DNA of 21,987 nucleotides from positions 1 through 21,987 of the forward strand of contig JAUCBJ010006260.1 in NCBI GenBank assembly GCA_032718475.1, written 5' to 3'. The notes beneath the pieces are model-generated. The model did not search any database and had not been told where the DNA came from. It worked only from the letters and a program-made list of their open reading frames with translations. The translations under genes were made by a program, and so were the position numbers. Positions 18,187-21,987 of the stretch are shown here, piece by piece. The DNA is from Nemertoderma westbladi. Lineage: Eukaryota > Xenacoelomorpha > Nemertodermatida > Nemertodermatidae. Each line of letters starts with the position of its first letter. Position 1 is the stretch's first letter.

Positions 18187-20433
18187 TCAGATCAATTTCC
18201 TTCCCTTGTTTCGCTGAGGCGCCTTAAAACCGTCCAACCCAGTCTTGTAGCTTTCTTTCTCAGCTATTAGCTCAGCCAAGTGATTTCTCTGTGCCTTCAG
18301 AAACACGTTGATAATTTTGCGTAAAAATTTCGAGGAATGACTGGAGTGAATATCGCAAATTATTGATCTTGTATGCAAAGAATCTACTGGAAGCATTTGT
18401 AGGTACTGAAAGAGAACTTCGGCTGATATGAATTTGTCATCTTTAATATTTTTTTGCAGGAATTTATATGCTAGTTCTAGGTTACCGAGGCAATTACAAA
18501 CGAAGTTGACAAGATTTTGATGTGGAATGGTTAAACCACCGCGATTTATATCATGTAGAAAGTGGCGAGATGACTCATTAGATGTAGACCCACTTCTTTT
18601 AGAATCGCTAATGATGTCATTTGTACCGTTTAAATTACAGTGTAGGCAGTTGACCCCTACTGTTTTCACAATCCATCCTGAGATGTATTCAACAATATCT
18701 AGAGATTCTTCATTGACAGTTAGACAACGAAACTCATCTTCATCCACAAATTCAGACACTTCATCGAATAACAACGCGGCTTCATTGTGGAAATCTTTCT
18801 TCAACAGAAAGTCGGATACTTCGAGGTCTTCATCTATGATTAGTCGTATTGATAAAATTTTATTGGAGTTTAGAGCGTCTCGAAGAGCAATTAGAAACCG
18901 GCCACCAGACATTTGTCTATATTTAGAGTAATGTAACTCCAATGCATCGTCTCCAAGGACATGAGTGTTAAACAAGCTGTATCCCAGTTCCTCAAACACG
19001 AGTTTAAACACTTTCTCTGTATTGCGCACAGTCAATAGGAGGGCGTTAAAGGTTTGAGGTGATAGACCTGGCTTTCCCGAATCTCGCCATGCCTCCACCC
19101 AATCGCCAAAGTATTTCAAGAAACTTCGTCTCTCAATCTGGTTTTTGTGGTGTGTCTCAGTATACATAGTGGATGTCTTCGGATTCCTAGTTTTGGTGTT
19201 CATAAATGCCCAAAATAACCTCATCAATCGCACAAAATTTGCTGTCGGACTGTTTCTGTCAATATAATATCTCAGAGCACTCTCTGTACAATCGCTGTAA
19301 AGATTTAGCATAAGCTGAGTGTTTTGTTTTTTCTTCTGGACATGTAATGTCGAGAATGTTAGCTTGGGTGCTCGTCGTAAATGAGCGGTAGTATTATGAG
19401 AAGTGTCCAAACAATAAACTTCGGCCACATCACTAACCTTTGCTTCACTACCTGGTGAAAGTTCAATCGTATCATTCTTAAACTGCCACTTGAACTGTGG
19501 TAAAACAAAGATGCCTAGTTTGAACCAATTATTCCTGGTATTCTTTAATAGATGGTTATAATCGAAGAGCGGAATGATACCTTGTAAAATTTCTGAATTG
19601 TCAAAATGCTTAAATATAGCATTAGCGTTTGTTGGTGAATTATCACTTGTCACCACTCGTGGCGATGTTTGGACTGATCTTAGGTTGCTGCAAACTTCTT
19701 CTAAGTTACTAATTATCTCCCGTCCTGTCATAGCGGTTGCAGTGGGTACAGATTTCACTACTAATGGTTGCCCATGACTCAGACCTCTAACCATAAAACT
19801 ATTCAAAGATCCTATATCCGATTCTGTAACACCACCTTGTGCAAAAACCGCCTCTTTCTGCAAGTGAATTTCGTCCAAATACACAACAACGTTTTTGTCC
19901 ATCTTCATTTTCTGGAGAAGTTTGTATGAATCGATGGATCCTTTAGTTATTTTCTCCAAAACAGATAGACTAGGGAACTGAGGAAAGACAGACAAGAGTT
20001 CCTCGTAGGCTGCCTTACTTCTATATCTAATCATAAGTGCTTTCTTAATCAATGAAGGTTCGAAACGTAAAACCCGACGGCAATGCTTGTTTCTCACAAG
20101 GAAGCGGATGATTTCGTTATCATACTTTGGATCTTGATAGTTTTTTATTTCATTCATCAGTCTGTATAACACACTCTTGCATTTGACTTTTTCAAATCCG
20201 CAGAGCCTTCTATCCAAAAAACTGAAATTTGATAATGGAATTGTACTCCCATTACGGTAAACATCAAAGACATCATGCGATACATTGATTATGTAGCTAC
20301 ATTCAGGTGCCTCTGGGAATGTTTCCGAAATACACATAGCTCCTTCTTTGCCATAGCAAAATATGCTTGCATTCCGATTGTTAAACACATCATCCTCTCT
20401 AAACCATTTGTTTATAGCTTGAGCATCCCAAGT
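18187..20433 (-). CDS. P-element-like transposase, exon 2 (catalytic part)
   Basis: Codes 748 residues and ends with TGA at 18187-18189. It starts after a splice acceptor: on the minus strand TTTCTCATTTTGCAG precedes ACTTGGGATGC, so the TTG at 20437-20439 is not a start codon. Numbering from that TTG as residue 1, the RNase-H-like core has VVYLDEIH (D189), VVTSDNSPTN (D266), LFDYNHLLKNTRNN (about 291-304) and GDDALE (D497/D498, E501). These correspond to the acidic catalytic residues of the P-element/THAP9 family. KALMIRYRSKAAYEEL (about 133-148), ahead of the core, matches the usual helical N-terminal domain. The long stretch between about 305 and 490 is where family members carry the GTP-binding insertion. 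YISGWIVKTVGVNCLHC (585-601) matches the C-terminal cysteine-containing region. It would cut and paste the element by binding the TIRs. The plus-strand frames within are shadows. Confidence 0.95.
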   Translation of the reverse strand, partial: TWDAQAINKWFREDDVFNNRNASIFCYGKEGAMCISETFPEAPECSYIINVSHDVFDVYRNGSTIPLSNFSFLDRRLCGFEKVKCKSVLYRLMNEIKNYQDPKYDNEIIRFLVRNKHCRRVLRFEPSLIKKALMIRYRSKAAYEELLSVFPQFPSLSVLEKITKGSIDSYKLLQKMKMDKNVVVYLDEIHLQKEAVFAQGGVTESDIGSLNSFMVRGLSHGQPLVVKSVPTATAMTGREIISNLEEVCSNLRSVQTSPRVVTSDNSPTNANAIFKHFDNSEILQGIIPLFDYNHLLKNTRNNWFKLGIFVLPQFKWQFKNDTIELSPGSEAKVSDVAEVYCLDTSHNTTAHLRRAPKLTFSTLHVQKKKQNTQLMLNLYSDCTESALRYYIDRNSPTANFVRLMRLFWAFMNTKTRNPKTSTMYTETHHKNQIERRSFLKYFGDWVEAWRDSGKPGLSPQTFNALLLTVRNTEKVFKLVFEELGYSLFNTHVLGDDALELHYSKYRQMSGGRFLIALRDALNSNKILSIRLIIDEDLEVSDFLLKKDFHNEAALLFDEVSEFVDEDEFRCLTVNEESLDIVEYISGWIVKTVGVNCLHCNLNGTNDIISDSKRSGSTSNESSRHFLHDINRGGLTIPHQNLVNFVCNCLGNLELAYKFLQKNIKDDKFISAEVLFQYLQMLPVDSLHTRSIICDIHSSHSSKFLRKIINVFLKAQRNHLAELIAEKESYKTGLDGFKAPQRNKGRKLI

Positions 20434-20672
20434 CTGCAAAATGAGAAATATTGGTCTATATTCTATATACTCTATATATACTCTATCAAGGTTTCAAACG
20501 CGTAGACAGACAGACAGGCTCACCCCGCAGACAGACCGTGGAGAATAAGAACGATTACTAGTAAGCAGTATACTACGCATGCCAAATTTTTTAAAATTCC
20601 ATGGTACTTTTGCAGTATCCGTCACACATTTTCTGAAAATTGCCCCAATTGAAATGAAAATTGTTAAAATTG

Positions 20673-21024
20673 CTTGTATATAGTACGCCTTGATTATACA
20701 CTATTCTAGATCATAAATAATACAAATAATATAATGTTCTAGAACATATAGCTAGTTATTTTTCAAATTCAAAATAGCTAGTAATACAAAAAAAATTATT
20801 TATTTATATTATTTATTTTTTAGAAAATTTATCTACCAAATTGGATATTTTTTTATATTTACTAGCTATTTTAAAATTAAAAAAAATGTTCTAGAACATT
20901 GTATTTTTTATTTTATTTACGTTCTAGAATAGTATATAATACTTTTCTATAATTAATATTTAATAGATATCACCGCCCCCAGTTAACTCGATGGAATGGC
21001 CTTGTATATAGTACGCCTTGATTA
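20673..21024. repeat. 24-bp direct repeat flanking the intronic palindrome
   Basis: CTTGTATATAGTACGCCTTG followed by ATTA is identical at 20673-20696 and 21001-21024. The first copy runs straight into the palindromic element. The second lies 60 bp past it, next to a GC-richer stretch. Confidence 0.9.
20693..20940. mobile_element. AT-rich palindromic MITE-like insertion in intron
   Basis: A 248-bp fold-back. 20693-20786 aligns with the reverse complement of 20848-20940 over about 95 bp, with a 10-bp gap. Shared blocks are ATTATA(C/T)ACTATTCTAGA, ATGTTCTAGAACAT and AAAATAGCTAGTAA. The 14-bp ATGTTCTAGAACAT is itself a perfect palindrome and occurs at 20733 and 20886. No coding capacity. No clear target-site duplication. 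Confidence 0.7.
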
Positions 21025-21298
21025 AAAGTACAAATTCCATATTAAGAAAAACATTCAGATCGTTAGCGCCCCTAGCGGCATACTGGTGCATTGATCCGAG
21101 ACAGATGGTACAACTTACAAACGATTACATTGAATTGAATTGAATAAGCATCAATAGCAGCCGAGCAGAAGGCTCTCAAAAATTAACCGGACAGACACCG
21201 TTGCCTAATGATACCAGTACACTAAGGCTCGCCTTAGCGTACTTAGCTTACTTAAAATGGGTACTGAAATACTTTTTGTAAGTAACTGTCACACCCAC

Positions 21299-21679
21299 CA
21301 GTTGATCCAAGTCTCTAAATTTTGACTCTTGGTCCCTATCGAAGTCCTTTGTCAGTGTTATCCGGTTTGTTGGTTTTTTGCGTCTACCATAGAAGTTAAC
21401 ACGTTTAGAAAGTGTTGTTTCACTCTTCTCTGATCCTGGTAGATATAATGATGGCACAGCGGAATCTCTCAGCTCTTTTCTTTTAAATGGCTTAGCAATG
21501 AAGTCGCTTTGTGAAAAATGTCTCCAACAGACACCAAAACTGTCGCAGGAAAACACCCCTGGCGTTCTCACTGCTTTAAGCCACTTGTCCCTAGTTGATG
21601 TGTCCTTGGGTATACAGTATACCGTAGCACTAGGCCCGGCCCTCACCCCACAATTAGGTACACAACAAACACGAGGCAT
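21299..21679 (-). CDS. P-element-like transposase, exon 1 (THAP zinc finger)
   Basis: ATG at 21677-21679 opens a THAP domain, a zinc-coordinating DNA-binding module. Its C2CH ligands are C5, C10, C51 and H54, with the family's invariant P24, W33 and F60, and the closing AVPSLYL box at 74-80 (AVPTIF-like). A basic stretch (KRVNFYGRRKK, 92-102) follows. The frame runs on to a stop at 21248, but CTG|GTGGGT at 21299/21298 is a good donor in phase 0 and matches the phase of the exon 2 acceptor. The joined product would be about 875 residues, against 903 for human THAP9 and 751 for Drosophila P transposase. There is little room for the leucine zipper seen in P transposase. The start is supported because THAP domains normally begin at the protein N-terminus. 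Confidence 0.93.
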
Positions 21680-21933
21680 TCGTTATTAATTTATATACTG
21701 TACTGTAGGTAGGACAAGGTGTGTTTTAATCTTAGCTATAGAGGTGTGGTATACAGTACTGTATGTTCTAATCTGATTTCGCACTGTCGTGTCGTTTAAC
21801 CTTGTGAAATTGTATTGTACAACCAAGGCCTTCTAGAACTACAGTAATGCGTTGTATCACAGTTACTATGGAATTACTTAGCCAAGTAGTGTTGACGATA
21901 TAGCGATTTAGATAGTGATGCACGCAACAATTT

Positions 21934-21987
21934 AATCTCTGTTACCATGGCAACGAGATCGATGACCACCTATTTTTTTTTCAAAAT
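21934..21987 (-). repeat. Right TIR of P-like transposon
   Basis: Inverted partner of 17959-18012. It holds GTTACCATGGCAAC (21941-21954), one base short of a perfect palindrome, then GAGATCGATGACCACC, and ends with T-rich sequence and CAAAAT at the window edge. It may continue beyond the window. Confidence 0.92.

Larger units (their letters stand above)
20434..21298 (-). other. Intron of transposase gene (865 nt)
   Basis: GT donor at 21298-21297 and AG acceptor at 20435-20434, with a pyrimidine-rich TTTCTCATTTTGCAG before exon 2. It is very AT-rich in the middle and has no sizeable frame. It contains a palindromic insertion (20693-20940) and a 24-bp direct repeat on either side of it. The intron model is inferred from splice-site consensus and matching phase; a small extra exon cannot be excluded. 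Confidence 0.75.
17959..21987 (-). mobile_element. P-element/THAP9-like DNA transposon, apparently complete
   Basis: About 4.03 kb bounded by matching terminal inverted repeats and carrying one split transposase gene on the minus strand. The left TIR is 17959-18012 and the right TIR is 21934-21987, which is the last base of the window. The true right end and the 8-bp target duplication usual for P elements therefore cannot be tested. The two TIRs match at 51 of 54 positions with no gap. The coding exons have no stop or frameshift and the residues expected for catalysis are present, so the copy could be autonomous or only recently silenced. It sits about 97 bp beyond the end of the 36-bp array. 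Confidence 0.93.

Noticed and set aside
18527-18931. 134-codon plus-strand frame inside the transposase gene
   Set aside because: Shadow of the minus-strand transposase exon.
20437-20439. TTG as start codon of the transposase
   Set aside because: It lies in a splice acceptor (TTTTGCAG), and the THAP exon upstream supplies the true N-terminus.
21690-21697. TATA-like box just upstream of the THAP exon
   Set aside because: It lies about 11-18 bp before the ATG, too close for a normal transcription start, in AT-rich sequence.

Overview
The window looks like genomic DNA of an animal, most likely a marine invertebrate. Evidence: a non-LTR retrotransposon relic, a split transposase gene with a GT..AG intron and a THAP zinc finger, long micro- and minisatellites, palindromic MITE-like elements, AT-rich spacer DNA and no bacterial-style operon. 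The octamer TAGGCCTA is strongly enriched between 6.4 and 11.8 kb. A deuterostome host is my guess from general impression, not something the sequence proves.

Layout. 1-3.9 kb: AT-rich spacer with a 288-bp tandem duplication and two weak coding candidates (2123-2446 minus; 2763-3052 plus). 3.97-5.06 kb: an unrecognised minus-strand ORF beside a GC-rich cluster of ~97/~210-bp repeats. 5.56-6.26 kb: a 22-bp satellite whose unit is made of inverted repeats. 6.3-9.2 kb: spacer with three inverted-repeat structures, two of which (8126-8646 and 8803-9168) look like non-autonomous DNA transposons. 9.24-10.6 kb: 3' half of a LINE reverse transcriptase, broken by several frameshifts. 10.6-12.9 kb: spacer, a 34-bp minisatellite, one candidate exon coding an acidic segment with SUMO-interaction-like motifs (12187-12547), and a G20 tract. 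12.98-17.86 kb: a ~4.9-kb minisatellite of ~135 copies of a 36-bp unit, open in one plus and two minus frames, each typical unit able to form a UUCG-type hairpin. 17.96-21.99 kb: a complete-looking P-element/THAP9-like DNA transposon on the minus strand with ~54-bp terminal inverted repeats, ending exactly at the window edge.

The only functional unit I can reconstruct confidently is this P-like transposon: exon 1 codes a THAP DNA-binding domain, an 865-nt intron holds its own AT-rich palindromic insertion, and exon 2 codes the RNase-H-like transposase with candidate catalytic residues present and no stop codons. Both TIRs carry a near-perfect RFX X-box palindrome. Most other apparent long reading frames are by-products of the 36-bp repeat, whose length is a multiple of three. 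I found no new multi-gene system. The most notable signals are the intact P-like element with X-boxes in its ends and the hairpin-forming minisatellite next to it.
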